From NCBI GenBank assembly GCA_913020495.1, contig CAJWBJ010000026.1, positions 1-41,119 of the forward strand: a DNA stretch of 41,119 nucleotides. The letters run 5' to 3'. Below are positions 9,244 to 17,905 of this stretch, piece by piece (the first letter of the stretch is position 1; every line of letters begins with the position of its first letter). Both the position numbers and the translations under genes were made by a program. The stretch comes from an uncultured Oleiphilus sp. Its GTDB lineage: Bacteria > Pseudomonadota > Gammaproteobacteria > Pseudomonadales > Oleiphilaceae. The notes beneath the pieces were generated by a model. The model ran no database searches and had not been told where the DNA came from. It saw only the letters and a program-made list of their open reading frames with translations.

Positions 9244-9888
9244 TTAGCTTTGATTGACCATCCAAACGGCAGCTTCAACACGTGAGCTTAATTTAAGTTT
9301 TTTTAGTAAATGCTTAACATGAACTTTGACTGTGCCATCTGAAATATCTAGTTCACGGGCAATAAGTTTATTACTCATTCCTTTTGCAATTAGTTTTAGT
9401 GTCTCATGTTCTCGGCTAGTTAATTTCGCAAGTAAGTTTGTTTTGTTGCTGCTTTCTCCACCTCTGATTGCACCCGCTAAGACATGAGTTAGTTTTTCAC
9501 TAATTACCATTCTGCCTACTGCCGCTTCTTTTAGCTTTTCTAGAATTTGTTCTGGATCCATGTCTTTAAGTAAATAGCCGTCTGCACCATAGGTAATGGC
9601 ACAAATTACATCTTCGTCACTATCTGAAACTGTCAGCATTATAATGCGTGAAGTGATTTCAGCACTACGCATTGCTCGAAGTGTCTCTAAGCCATCCATG
9701 CCTTCCATATTCAGGTCTAGAACAATCAAATCAGGTTCATTTGCTTTGGCAATTTCCAGCGCGTCTTTACCATTACTTGCTTCGCCTATCACCTCTAACT
9801 CGTCTTCTAGCTCGATTAGTTGGGTAAGACCTTTTCTAAGCAATGGATGGTCATCTACTAAAAGAATGGTGGCAGGTGTTTGAGTCAT
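9244..9888 (-). CDS. narL: NarL-type nitrate/nitrite response regulator
   Basis: A 214-residue LuxR/NarL-family regulator. The receiver domain (about residues 1-125) has the acidic pair in LLVDDHPLLRKGL, the phospho-acceptor Asp in DLIVLDLNMEGMDGL and the conserved Lys in LLKDMDPEQIL. The C-terminal helix-turn-helix (about 150-210) reads LTSREHETLKLIAKGMSNK, then a DGTVKVHVKHLLKKL recognition region. AAGGAAG lies eight bases before the ATG on the minus strand. The assignment as NarL rests on the family plus the neighbouring narK, narX and narGHJI and the NarL-type heptamers in both intergenic regions. Unusually it is not next to narX: the narK gene in the opposite orientation lies between them. 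Confidence 0.92.
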   Translation of the reverse strand: MTQTPATILLVDDHPLLRKGLTQLIELEDELEVIGEASNGKDALEIAKANEPDLIVLDLNMEGMDGLETLRAMRSAEITSRIIMLTVSDSDEDVICAITYGADGYLLKDMDPEQILEKLKEAAVGRMVISEKLTHVLAGAIRGGESSNKTNLLAKLTSREHETLKLIAKGMSNKLIARELDISDGTVKVHVKHLLKKLKLSSRVEAAVWMVNQS

Positions 9889-9982
9889 TGTGAGAACTTC
9901 CTTTATTGGGTAAGGCTTATTGCTGAATTATGTGTACTTTCCTTGACTGGCTATGTTTTAGCAAGTACCTACCTTAATAAAG

Positions 9983-9996
9983 TTGATTTATGTCAT
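9983..9996. promoter_or_regulatory. FNR/Anr-type box between narL and narK
   Basis: TTGAT-TTAT-GTCAT matches nine of ten bases of the TTGAT-N4-GTCAA form used by Anr-like regulators. It lies about 95 bp upstream of the narL start and 270 bp upstream of narK. With a weak TAAAAC -10 on the minus strand (9960-9955) the spacing would suit an activated narL promoter. Control of narK from here would need a long leader. It lies within the 378-bp gap 9889-10266, which otherwise holds the NarL site listed separately and no coding sequence I can support. Confidence 0.5.
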
Positions 9997-10047
9997 GTCA
10001 CTAGAGTTTTTATGAGATTAAAAATTAACTTGGTCGGTTTTAGGTGC

Positions 10048-10054
10048 TACCTAT
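10048..10054 (+). promoter_or_regulatory. Single NarL-type heptamer upstream of narK
   Basis: TACCTAT matches the TACYYMT NarL heptamer. No inverted partner is found at the 7-2-7 distance. A heptamer occurs often by chance in AT-rich DNA, so this is only supportive of the stronger site 67 bp downstream. Confidence 0.3.
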
Positions 10055-10120
10055 AACGGGCCTTGAGTAGAGGTGGGCGTTTATACATAAGCCTTTAATC
10101 TGGGTGTTGTAAGGGGGTGG

Positions 10121-10136
10121 TACTTATAAGTGAGTA
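10121..10136. promoter_or_regulatory. NarL/NarP-type 7-2-7 inverted site upstream of narK
   Basis: TACTTAT-AA-GTGAGTA matches 13 of 14 informative positions of the inverted heptamer pair TACYYMT-N2-AKRRGTA bound by NarL and NarP; only the first base of the right half differs. It is about 131 bp before the narK ATG. A possible -10 (TATAAG, 10223-10228) lies downstream, placing the site roughly 105 bp before the start point. This supports nitrate-dependent control of narK by the adjacent NarL. Confidence 0.6.
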
Positions 10137-10266
10137 GCTTTGGTTTGGTAAAAGGGTGTGCTCTATCTACTCCCAAGTGTTGATTGTTTGCTTGATGTTT
10201 AGGCTTCATAGTTCACCGTGAATATAAGTTAGACATAAAGTTAGTCAATTAATTGGGAGATATTCT

Positions 10267-11901
10267 ATGGCGAATACGCAAGGCTCTGGAGCCGATATTC
10301 AAAAATGGGATCCGGAGAACGAACAGTTCTGGGAATCCACAGGTAAAAAAATAGCCAACCGTAATTTGTGGATTTCTATCCCCAGTTTACTGTGTGGCTT
10401 CGCAGTATGGTTGTATTGGGGGATTATCACGGTTCAGATGTTGAACTTGGGTTTTCCTTATGAGAAATCTCAACTATTTACTCTAATGGCGATTGCAGGT
10501 TTAACAGGAGCAACGTTACGTATACCGAGTACCTTTTTTATTCGTTTGGCGGGTGGTCGTAATACCATCTTCTTTACTACTGCATTGTTGATGTTGCCTG
10601 CCATGGGTGCTGGTGTTGCTTTAAGTAACCCTGAAACGCCATTCTGGGTTTTCCAGATTTTAGCGCTACTATCTGGTTTTGGTGGTGGTAACTTTGCTTC
10701 TTCAATGTCTAACATCAGTTTCTTCTTCCCTAAGAAGCAGCAGGGTTTAGCTTTAGGTTTGAATGCGGGTTTAGGTAACTTTGGTGTTACGACCATGCAA
10801 ATTCTTGTGCCGCTTGCCATGACTGTCGGTATGTTTGGTGCTGCTGGTGGAGACCCAATGACCTTGGTGAATACGTCGGGTACTTTGATCGGTAAAATTC
10901 CTGCAGGCACAGATGCATGGATTCAAAATGCAGGTTTTGTTTGGTTGCTATTTTTGATTCCTCTAGCGGTAGCTGGTTGGTTTGGAATGAACAACTTGCG
11001 CGAATCTCATATTTCGCCTGATATCCCAGGTCCAATGGGGTCATTTAGCTTGATCACTATGATGCTGAGTGTGGGTTTTGTTTGTGCGATGTTCGGTCTT
11101 TGGTTGATGCTACCTGAAAAAGTAGGTGGTTCGGGCTTTGGTGTGAGTAAGTGGATTGTATTGCCTATCGTTATTGCCGCAACTGTATTCGCCTTGAAAA
11201 TGATTCCAGGTCAAATCGGTGAAAGCTTAACCCGTCAGTACAAAATTTTTGACAACAAGCACACTTGGGCGATGACTGTTATTTACACTATGACATTTGG
11301 TTCGTTCATTGGTTTCGCAGCGTCTTTCCCATTAACAATAAAAGTTATCTTTGGTTTCCAGCATGTGATGGTCGACGGTGTGATGACGCACAATACAGCT
11401 AATCCGAATGGTCCAAGTGCATTAATGTATGCATGGATGGGGCCTTTCATTGGCGCCTTGATTCGTCCAGTTGGTGGTTGGATTTCTGATAAAGTTGGTG
11501 GAGCATTAGTGACGCAAATCTGTTCAGCTGTGATGATTGCTTGTGCAGTGGGCGTGGCTTACTACATGAAAGCAGCATACTCATCAGCAACACCTGAAGA
11601 GTATTTTGTACCGTTCTTTGTGTTGTTCTTAACTTTATTTGCAGCAACAGGTATTGGTAATGGTTCAACTTTCCGAACCATATCTCAAGTATTCAACAGA
11701 GAGCAGGCTGGCCCGGTATTAGGTTGGACTTCAGCAGTCGCAGCATACGGTGCTTTCATTATGCCTAAAGTACTGGGTGAGCAGATTAAAGCGACTACAC
11801 CTGAATATGCGTTGTACGGTTTTGCAGTATTCTATGCGGTATGTATGGTAATCAACTTCTGGTTCTACTTACGTAAGAGTGGTGAGCACTATAACCCTTA
11901 A
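10267..11901 (+). CDS. narK: NarK-family nitrate/nitrite transporter
   Basis: A 544-residue major facilitator protein with about 12 predicted membrane helices. It imports nitrate or exchanges it for nitrite to feed NarGHI at the inner face of the membrane. It shows both nitrate signature regions: GNFASSMSNISFFFPKKQQG, with GLNAGLGNFG just after, in the N-half, and ATGIGNGSTFRTI in the C-half. The arginines expected to bind the anion appear in LRIPSTFF and ALIRPVGGW. It is longer than E. coli NarK (about 460) because of a hydrophilic N-terminal extension and extended loops, more like NarK2-type exchangers; which transport mode it uses is not provable here. GGGAGAT precedes the ATG, and an intrinsic terminator follows. 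Confidence 0.95.
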   Translation: MANTQGSGADIQKWDPENEQFWESTGKKIANRNLWISIPSLLCGFAVWLYWGIITVQMLNLGFPYEKSQLFTLMAIAGLTGATLRIPSTFFIRLAGGRNTIFFTTALLMLPAMGAGVALSNPETPFWVFQILALLSGFGGGNFASSMSNISFFFPKKQQGLALGLNAGLGNFGVTTMQILVPLAMTVGMFGAAGGDPMTLVNTSGTLIGKIPAGTDAWIQNAGFVWLLFLIPLAVAGWFGMNNLRESHISPDIPGPMGSFSLITMMLSVGFVCAMFGLWLMLPEKVGGSGFGVSKWIVLPIVIAATVFALKMIPGQIGESLTRQYKIFDNKHTWAMTVIYTMTFGSFIGFAASFPLTIKVIFGFQHVMVDGVMTHNTANPNGPSALMYAWMGPFIGALIRPVGGWISDKVGGALVTQICSAVMIACAVGVAYYMKAAYSSATPEEYFVPFFVLFLTLFAATGIGNGSTFRTISQVFNREQAGPVLGWTSAVAAYGAFIMPKVLGEQIKATTPEYALYGFAVFYAVCMVINFWFYLRKSGEHYNP

Positions 11902-11925
11902 GTTATAAGTTCATAGTGTGAAGTG

Positions 11926-11952
11926 AAAGGCCTGTATTTACAGGCCTTTTTT
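11926..11952 (+). terminator. Intrinsic terminator after narK
   Basis: A hairpin with AAAGGCCTGT pairing to ACAGGCCTTT around a four-base loop (11926-11949) is followed by a T run to 11952. It lies 25 bp after the narK stop and before the convergent end of narX. On the minus strand it has only a short T run, so it mainly serves narK. Confidence 0.88.
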
Positions 11953-12001
11953 ATGTCTGGTTTTAGTCGGATCGTTTAATTTAGTGAAGTATGCCCCTTT
12001 T

Positions 12002-13843
12002 TTATTTGGGGGTAGAAAGTTGGTTTTCAATTAAATAACAAGGTTTAAAGTGTAGTTTGATTTCAGTACTGCCATGTTGTGTGTCTGTTTCCGGGGTGCT
12101 GTTTATAGCGAGCTCAGCATTCAAATGAAGACTTCTCTCTTGGATAATGGCTAGGCCATAGTGATTTAATTTTCCGGGCTTATCTGGCAAGCCAACACCA
12201 TCATCTTTGATCTTGAGTTCTATGTCCTTATTATCTAATTGAGTGAGGCTTATTTCCAGATGTGTCCCTTGGGAGTGATTTGTGGCATTTTGGCTGGCTT
12301 CACGCAGAATTTGTAGTAAGTGAATTTCTTCACTTGGACTGAGCGGCACATCTTTTAAAGAGTAGCTAAGATGAATATTCATGTTGCTGCGTTCTTTTAG
12401 CTGAGTAACTGTTTGAAGGATTGCACCCTCTAAACCTTGGTCGTCAATCTTGAGACGAAACGTGGTTAGGAGTTCCCGTAAATGTCTATAAGCGGATGAT
12501 AAGCCTTCTCTTAATTCGTCGATAATGGGTTGCTGAAGATCATATTTTTCCATGTTATGTGATTTTTGAAGGCGCATGACTTGTATTTTTAAATAGGACA
12601 GTGATTGTGCTAACGAGTCATGGAGTTCCCGTGCAATCACAGTTCTCTCACTAAGCATGGCTAGACGGTGCTCTTGCTCTTTCGTATCTTGAAGTGAAAG
12701 TGCGATAGCAAGTTGGTCAGCGCTGGAGCTTAATAGTTGTGCTTGCCAGTCTGGGAGGGATGTGCCGTCTAGTCTCTTGACTTTGATGACACCGTATTGC
12801 TTGTTATTGCGGGTAATAGGGTATTTGCAACTGAAACCTAAGGTCTCCACCGAGTTGAATGGCTGGCTGCCTTTGCATGTTTCGCAGGATGTTTGTGTAC
12901 ATAAATGGGTATTGTCTTCGTGTGGGTCAATGTGGATATATGGTTTCTCGCCTTCTGGAGTAAATAGACATAGCTCCATGTCTTTGAGTTTTAGTACTTC
13001 GGCTAGGTCTTGGATAGTTTCTTGATAATCCAAGCCTTGGCTTTGCATATCTAACATTTTTCTGGCTAAAGAGAAGGAATATTTTAAAACCATGTTGTTT
13101 CGTTGTAGTTCTTCAGTTCTTTCTGCGACACGAGTTTCTAGCTGCTTATAGGTTTCTGTGATTGAACTGCTCATTTGATTGAAGGTTTCAGCTAGCATTG
13201 AGAGTTCATCTTTGCCTTCAATATGGATGCGTTGCTCAATATGTCCATCACGAATTTTTTCAGCAGCATCACTGAGCTGGTTTAAAGGCGTTTCGACGCG
13301 ATTCTTTAAGAGATAAAAAATGAGGCTGCCAACTAGTGTTGTAAGTAAGAATGCGAGTAATTGAAGCGTGCGTAGGTTGCGAATTTTGGCTTCGGCTTCT
13401 TGCTGAAACTGGTTGACTAATTTGTCAGTGAGCTCAACTTGCTGTGTCAGTTTTAAATAAGCTTCTGGTCTGGTGGTTTGATTGATTAAAAAGGGGCGTA
13501 CGATATCGAACCAATGGTTTGATGCTAGGTCAAAAGCGTAGGTTAGGTTATTAACGTTTTCTGAAGACCTTACGTGCAAAAAAAGAGGATTTGTCCATGT
13601 GTTGTCGAGCTTTTGAATGAGCTGCTTTACTTTATTGGGCTCATGGGTCAACGCTAGGCCAATATGAAAAGTTTGCATGCGCATTGAACCGGAAAGGTTG
13701 GTTGCCTGTATGTCTGTATCGGCTTGTTCGCTGAGCCAAAAAGAGAAGAAAATAGACAGTAGTGTGATGCCAACTATGATGAATAGCGAAAAATGAATAT
13801 AGTTCATTACTGAATGGAAAAAGCGTTGTTTTTTCTGTACCAA
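12002..13843 (-). CDS. narX: NarX-type nitrate/nitrite sensor histidine kinase
   Basis: A 613-residue membrane kinase, the likely partner of NarL. TM1 spans about residues 16-36, followed by the nitrate-binding P-box NLSGSMRMQTFHIGL. The periplasmic part is helical, TM2 is near 160-180, and HAMP follows. A central GAF-like region has the NarX-type cysteine cluster (CTQTSCETCKGS, then GFSCKYP). The HisKA_3 domain has the phospho-acceptor His in VIARELHDSLAQSLS, and the ATPase has REASQNATNHS and DDGVGLP. It is transcribed away from narG and shares a 307-bp intergenic region with it. A minus-strand TATAAT (13888-13883) is a possible -10. It is separated from narL by the oppositely oriented narK, whereas narXL are commonly adjacent. 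Confidence 0.94.
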   Translation of the reverse strand: MVQKKQRFFHSVMNYIHFSLFIIVGITLLSIFFSFWLSEQADTDIQATNLSGSMRMQTFHIGLALTHEPNKVKQLIQKLDNTWTNPLFLHVRSSENVNNLTYAFDLASNHWFDIVRPFLINQTTRPEAYLKLTQQVELTDKLVNQFQQEAEAKIRNLRTLQLLAFLLTTLVGSLIFYLLKNRVETPLNQLSDAAEKIRDGHIEQRIHIEGKDELSMLAETFNQMSSSITETYKQLETRVAERTEELQRNNMVLKYSFSLARKMLDMQSQGLDYQETIQDLAEVLKLKDMELCLFTPEGEKPYIHIDPHEDNTHLCTQTSCETCKGSQPFNSVETLGFSCKYPITRNNKQYGVIKVKRLDGTSLPDWQAQLLSSSADQLAIALSLQDTKEQEHRLAMLSERTVIARELHDSLAQSLSYLKIQVMRLQKSHNMEKYDLQQPIIDELREGLSSAYRHLRELLTTFRLKIDDQGLEGAILQTVTQLKERSNMNIHLSYSLKDVPLSPSEEIHLLQILREASQNATNHSQGTHLEISLTQLDNKDIELKIKDDGVGLPDKPGKLNHYGLAIIQERSLHLNAELAINSTPETDTQHGSTEIKLHFKPCYLIENQLSTPK

Positions 13844-13944
13844 CTTTAGCTACCTCTAAAAAAATATTTTTGGTTTTATATCATTATAAAATTTAATGTT
13901 TTCTTCTAAAACAATAGTTTATAGGTTGTGTCTAATAACACTTT

Positions 13945-13961
13945 GTGGGTAGAAATAGGTA
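13945..13961 (-). promoter_or_regulatory. Tandem NarL-type heptamers in the narX-narG region
   Basis: On the minus strand TACCTAT (13961-13955) is followed after three bases by TACCCAC (13951-13945). The first matches TACYYMT fully and the second at six of seven positions. They sit about 80-90 bp upstream of the predicted narG start point, a typical place for NarL sites in nitrate reductase promoters. Another heptamer, TACCTCT, is at 13851-13857 just before narX. Confidence 0.42.
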
Positions 13962-13967
13962 TTTCTA

Positions 13968-13981
13968 TCTACCTAGATCAA
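13968..13981. promoter_or_regulatory. Degenerate second FNR-like box, direct repeat of the narG FNR site
   Basis: TCTAC-CTAG-ATCAA shares the 11-base stretch ACCTAGATCAA with the main FNR box exactly 21 bp downstream, about two helical turns. Its right half is perfect and its left half is poor. It may be a weaker upstream site on the same DNA face or a remnant of duplication. Confidence 0.35.
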
Positions 13982-13988
13982 GCTTGCG

Positions 13989-14002
13989 TTGACCTAGATC
14001 AA
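13989..14002. promoter_or_regulatory. FNR/Anr box of the narG promoter
   Basis: TTGAC-CTAG-ATCAA matches nine of ten bases of the FNR consensus TTGAT-N4-ATCAA. Its centre lies about 31 bp upstream of the centre of the -10 element TATACT. That places it about 41 bp before the predicted start point, the standard class II activating position. This predicts anaerobic induction of narGHJI. Confidence 0.75.
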
Positions 14003-14023
14003 CACATCAATCTTATTAGACAT

Positions 14024-14029
14024 TATACT
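14024..14029 (+). promoter_or_regulatory. -10 element of the predicted narGHJI promoter
   Basis: TATACT matches five of six bases of the sigma-70 -10 consensus. It is correctly placed relative to the FNR box at 13989-14002, with transcription expected to start near 14036 and leave a leader of about 115 bases. No good -35 is seen, as expected for an activator-dependent promoter. Confidence 0.55.
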
Positions 14030-14150
14030 GCCGTCATTCGTGCAATGGGGTCATCTTTGTAAAAAATGGGATCGCTTCTATAATGTGCTCAGAATAAAGA
14101 TAAATCAATCCGAAATACTTATGATGAAGAACTAGGGTGAGGAACCACTA

Positions 14151-17100
14151 ATGAGTCAGTTTTTAGACAGGTTGCGTTTTTTCAAAGCGAAAAAACAGGA
14201 CTTTGCCTCCGGGCATGGCGTTACTACAAATGAAGACCGGGGCTGGGAAGACGGTTATCGTCGTCGCTGGCAGCATGATAAAATTGTCCGTTCAACACAC
14301 GGTGTTAACTGTACAGGCTCCTGTAGCTGGAAAGTATATGTTAAAGACGGACTAGTTACTTGGGAGACTCAGCAAACTGATTACCCTCGTACCCGGCCCG
14401 ACTTGCCAAACCATGAACCTCGTGGTTGCCCTCGTGGCGCAAGTTATTCTTGGTATATATATAGTGCAAACCGTCTTAAGTATCCAAAAGTTCGTAAAGC
14501 GCTATTAAAATTGTGGCGTGAAGCAAAAGCCAAGCATACGGATCCGATTGATGCATGGGCTTCTATCGTGACTGATCAGGCTAAGATGGACTCATATAAA
14601 ACCAAACGTGGTTTAGGTGGTTTAATTCGTTCTGACTGGCAAGAAGTGAATGAACTGATTGCAGCAGCAAACGTTTATACGACTAAGACTTACGGTCCTG
14701 ACCGTATTTCAGGTTTCTCTCCGATACCTGCAATGTCAATGGTTTCTTACGCAGCTGGTTCACGTTACTTATCTCTGATCGGTGGTAACTGCTTAAGTTT
14801 CTATGATTGGTATTGTGATTTACCGCCAGCTTCACCACAAATTTGGGGTGAGCAAACGGATGTACCTGAATCAGCAGATTGGTACAATTCGGGTTATATC
14901 ATTGCTTGGGGTTCTAACGTTCCTCAAACACGTACACCGGATGCACACTTCTTTACTGAAGTTCGATACAAGGGAACTAAAACAGTTTCTGTAACACCTG
15001 ATTACTCAGAAGTCGCGAAGCTAACAGATGAGTGGATTGCTGCAAAACAGGGTACTGACTCTGCAGTTGCGATGGCAATGGGGCACGTTATCCTGAAAGA
15101 ATTTCATGTTGATAAGCCAAGTGCTTACTTCACTGAATACGTGCGTACTACTACTGATTTCCCATACTTGGTATTCCTAGACGAATCATCTCAAGGTTTA
15201 CAGCAAGGTCGTTTCCTACGAGCTTCTGATTTAGATGGAAACCTAGGTCAGGATAACAATCCTGAATGGAAAACCATTGCTATCAACGAAGAAAATGGCG
15301 AGTTAGTCTCACCTACCGGTTCAATTGGTTACCGTTGGGGCGAAAAAGGCAAATGGAATATTGATCAACTAGACGGTAATTCTGGTGACAAGATCAAGCT
15401 AGGCTTATCGCTAAGAGATAAAGCTGACGAAGTGGTTGAAGTTTCTTTCCCATACTTCGGTGGCCAAGAACACGAATACGGTTATTTTGCTAATACAGAC
15501 CACGATGCTAACCAGTTACGTAAAGTGCCAGCGAAGAAAATCAAGCTAGCAGACGGTTCTGAAAGATTGGTTGCCTGTGTTTTTGATTTAACACTTGCGA
15601 ACTATGGTGTTGAGCACGGTCTGAACTGTCCTAATTCAGCGACTAGTTTTGATGATGACAAGCCATACACGCCAGCGTGGCAAGAAAAGATTACTGGTGT
15701 TAAGCGTGAGCAAATCATCAAGATCGCTCGTGAGTTTGCAGATAACGCAGACAAAACGACTGGTCGAAGTATGATTATCATTGGTGCAGCGATGAACCAC
15801 TGGTACAACATGGACATGAACTACCGTGGCGTTATCAATATGTTGATGATGTGTGGTTGTATTGGTCAGTCAGGTGGCGGTTGGGCTCACTATGTTGGTC
15901 AAGAAAAACTGCGTCCTCAGTGTGGTTGGTTACCATTAGCATTTGGTTTGGATTGGCAGCGTCCACCACGTCAAATGAACGGTACTTCTTTCTTCTATAA
16001 TCATGCGAACCAGTGGCGTTATGAGAAGTTAGAAATGGAAGAAGTTGTTTCGCCATTAGCAGATAAGTCTAAGTGGCAAGCTTCAATTATTGATTATAAC
16101 TCTCGTGCAGAACGCATGGGTTGGTTGCCTTCAGCGCCTCAGTTAGATTTAAACCCACTTCAAGTAACGAAAGATGCTGAAGCTGTAGGTCAAACACCTA
16201 AAGACTACGTTGTTGAGAAGCTTAAGAGCGGCGAAATCAAGTTTGCGTGTGAAGACCCTGATGCGATTCAGAACCACCCTCATAACATGTTTATCTGGCG
16301 TTCGAACTTGCTAGGTTCTTCAGGTAAAGGTCATGAATACATGTTGCGTCACCTATTAGGTACGAAACATGGATTGATGGGTAAAGATCTGGATGAACGT
16401 GGCGCTAAAATGCCTGAAGATGTGAAATGGCATAAAGAAGCGCAGGAAGGAAAAGTTGATTTATTAGTGACTTTAGATTTCCGTATGTCTACGACTTGTC
16501 TATATTCTGACGTAATTCTACCCACAGCAACGTGGTACGAAAAAGACGATATGAATACTTCAGATATGCACCCATTTATCCACCCACTTTCAAAAGCGGT
16601 AGACCCTGTTTGGGAATCTCGTTCTGACTGGGATATCTTTAAAGGTATTGCCAAGAAGTTCTCTGAAATTTGTGTTGGCCACTTAGGTGTTGAAAAAGAT
16701 CTTGTGACCGTACCAATGCAGCACGACAGCCCGGGTGAGCTAGCTCAACCATTTGAAGTGAAAGCATGGTGGAAAGGTGAATGTGATTTAATTCCAGGCA
16801 AGACTGCTCCAAACTTGGCTGTTGTCGAGCGTGATTACCCGAATACTTTCAAACGTTTCACTTCACTTGGCCCAGCGCTAGAGAAGTTAGGTAACGGCGG
16901 TAAGGGTATTAACTGGAATACCGAAGACGAAGTTAAATTCCTGGGTGAGCTTAACTACAAGCATACTGAAGAAGGTGCACACTTCGATCGACCTAAGATC
17001 GAATCAGCGATTGATGCAGCAGAAGTTATCTTAAGCTTGGCACCAGAAACCAATGGCACGGTGGCGGTTAAGGCATGGGAAGCACTGTCTGAATTTACCG

Positions 17101-17903
17101 GTAAGGATCACACGCACTTGGCATTGCCAAAGCAAGAGGAAAAAATCCGCTTCCGTGATATCCAGGCACAACCTCGTAAGATCATCTCTTCACCAACCTG
17201 GTCAGGTTTGGAAGATGAACATGTTTCTTATAATGCAGGTTACACCAACGTGCATGAGCAGATTCCATGGAGAACCGTGACAGGTCGTCAGCAGTTCTAT
17301 CAGGATCATGAGTGGATGCGGGACTTTGGTGAAACTCAGTGCTTGTACAAGCCACCAATAAATACCAAGACTGTAAAACCGCTATTAGACAAGAAGTCTA
17401 ATGGCAATAAAGAAATTATATTGAACTGGATTACACCACACCAGAAGTGGGGTATTCACTCAACGTATTCTGATAACTTGTTGATGTTAACACTTTCACG
17501 TGGTGGTCCAATTGTTTGGATCAGTGAAGTCGATGCAGCCAAAGCGGGTATTGAAGATAACGATTGGATTGAAGTTTTCAACGTAAACGGTGCACTTGCT
17601 GCTCGAGCAGTTGTTTCTCAACGTGTAAATGAAGGTATGAGCATGATGTATCACGCTCAGGAGCGTCAGGTGAATATGCCAGGGGCTGAAACAACTAAAA
17701 CACGTGGTGGTATGCACAACTCTGTAACCAGAGCGGTCATGAAGCCAACGCATATGATTGGTGGTTATGCGCAGCAATCTTACGGCTTCAATTACTACGG
17801 TACTGTTGGTTGTAACCGAGATGAGTTTGTTATTGTCCGTAAAATGGACAAGATTGACTGGTTGGATGAAGAACGTGTGGCCTCACAAGAGACGGGAGCA
17901 TAG
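14151..17903 (+). CDS. narG: Respiratory nitrate reductase alpha subunit NarG
   Basis: The 1250-residue catalytic subunit. It reduces nitrate to nitrite at a bis-MGD molybdenum centre on the cytoplasmic face, taking electrons through NarH and NarI. The N-terminal FS0 cluster ligands are visible as H50, C54 and C58 in HGVNCTGSCSWK, with a further Cys in RGCPRGASYSW. The Asp that coordinates molybdenum lies in SFYDWYCDLPPASP. The C-terminal molybdopterin-dinucleotide domain includes WGIHSTYSDNLLMLTLSRGG. The length matches E. coli NarG (about 1247). It starts after GAGGAACC. The stop is two bases before the narH ATG, giving a tight operon. No frameshift or missing ligand is seen. Confidence 0.98.
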   Translation: MSQFLDRLRFFKAKKQDFASGHGVTTNEDRGWEDGYRRRWQHDKIVRSTHGVNCTGSCSWKVYVKDGLVTWETQQTDYPRTRPDLPNHEPRGCPRGASYSWYIYSANRLKYPKVRKALLKLWREAKAKHTDPIDAWASIVTDQAKMDSYKTKRGLGGLIRSDWQEVNELIAAANVYTTKTYGPDRISGFSPIPAMSMVSYAAGSRYLSLIGGNCLSFYDWYCDLPPASPQIWGEQTDVPESADWYNSGYIIAWGSNVPQTRTPDAHFFTEVRYKGTKTVSVTPDYSEVAKLTDEWIAAKQGTDSAVAMAMGHVILKEFHVDKPSAYFTEYVRTTTDFPYLVFLDESSQGLQQGRFLRASDLDGNLGQDNNPEWKTIAINEENGELVSPTGSIGYRWGEKGKWNIDQLDGNSGDKIKLGLSLRDKADEVVEVSFPYFGGQEHEYGYFANTDHDANQLRKVPAKKIKLADGSERLVACVFDLTLANYGVEHGLNCPNSATSFDDDKPYTPAWQEKITGVKREQIIKIAREFADNADKTTGRSMIIIGAAMNHWYNMDMNYRGVINMLMMCGCIGQSGGGWAHYVGQEKLRPQCGWLPLAFGLDWQRPPRQMNGTSFFYNHANQWRYEKLEMEEVVSPLADKSKWQASIIDYNSRAERMGWLPSAPQLDLNPLQVTKDAEAVGQTPKDYVVEKLKSGEIKFACEDPDAIQNHPHNMFIWRSNLLGSSGKGHEYMLRHLLGTKHGLMGKDLDERGAKMPEDVKWHKEAQEGKVDLLVTLDFRMSTTCLYSDVILPTATWYEKDDMNTSDMHPFIHPLSKAVDPVWESRSDWDIFKGIAKKFSEICVGHLGVEKDLVTVPMQHDSPGELAQPFEVKAWWKGECDLIPGKTAPNLAVVERDYPNTFKRFTSLGPALEKLGNGGKGINWNTEDEVKFLGELNYKHTEEGAHFDRPKIESAIDAAEVILSLAPETNGTVAVKAWEALSEFTGKDHTHLALPKQEEKIRFRDIQAQPRKIISSPTWSGLEDEHVSYNAGYTNVHEQIPWRTVTGRQQFYQDHEWMRDFGETQCLYKPPINTKTVKPLLDKKSNGNKEIILNWITPHQKWGIHSTYSDNLLMLTLSRGGPIVWISEVDAAKAGIEDNDWIEVFNVNGALAARAVVSQRVNEGMSMMYHAQERQVNMPGAETTKTRGGMHNSVTRAVMKPTHMIGGYAQQSYGFNYYGTVGCNRDEFVIVRKMDKIDWLDEERVASQETGA

Positions 17904-17905
17904 CG

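Noticed and set aside
10180-10205. Two TTGAT half-sites upstream of narK considered as FNR boxes
   Set aside because: Neither has a matching ATCAA/GTCAA half at four bases distance, so they were not called.
10470-10910. Antisense 146-codon open frame within narK
   Set aside because: It mirrors narK codons, has no ribosome site, and its product is low-complexity. It is a shadow of a certain gene.
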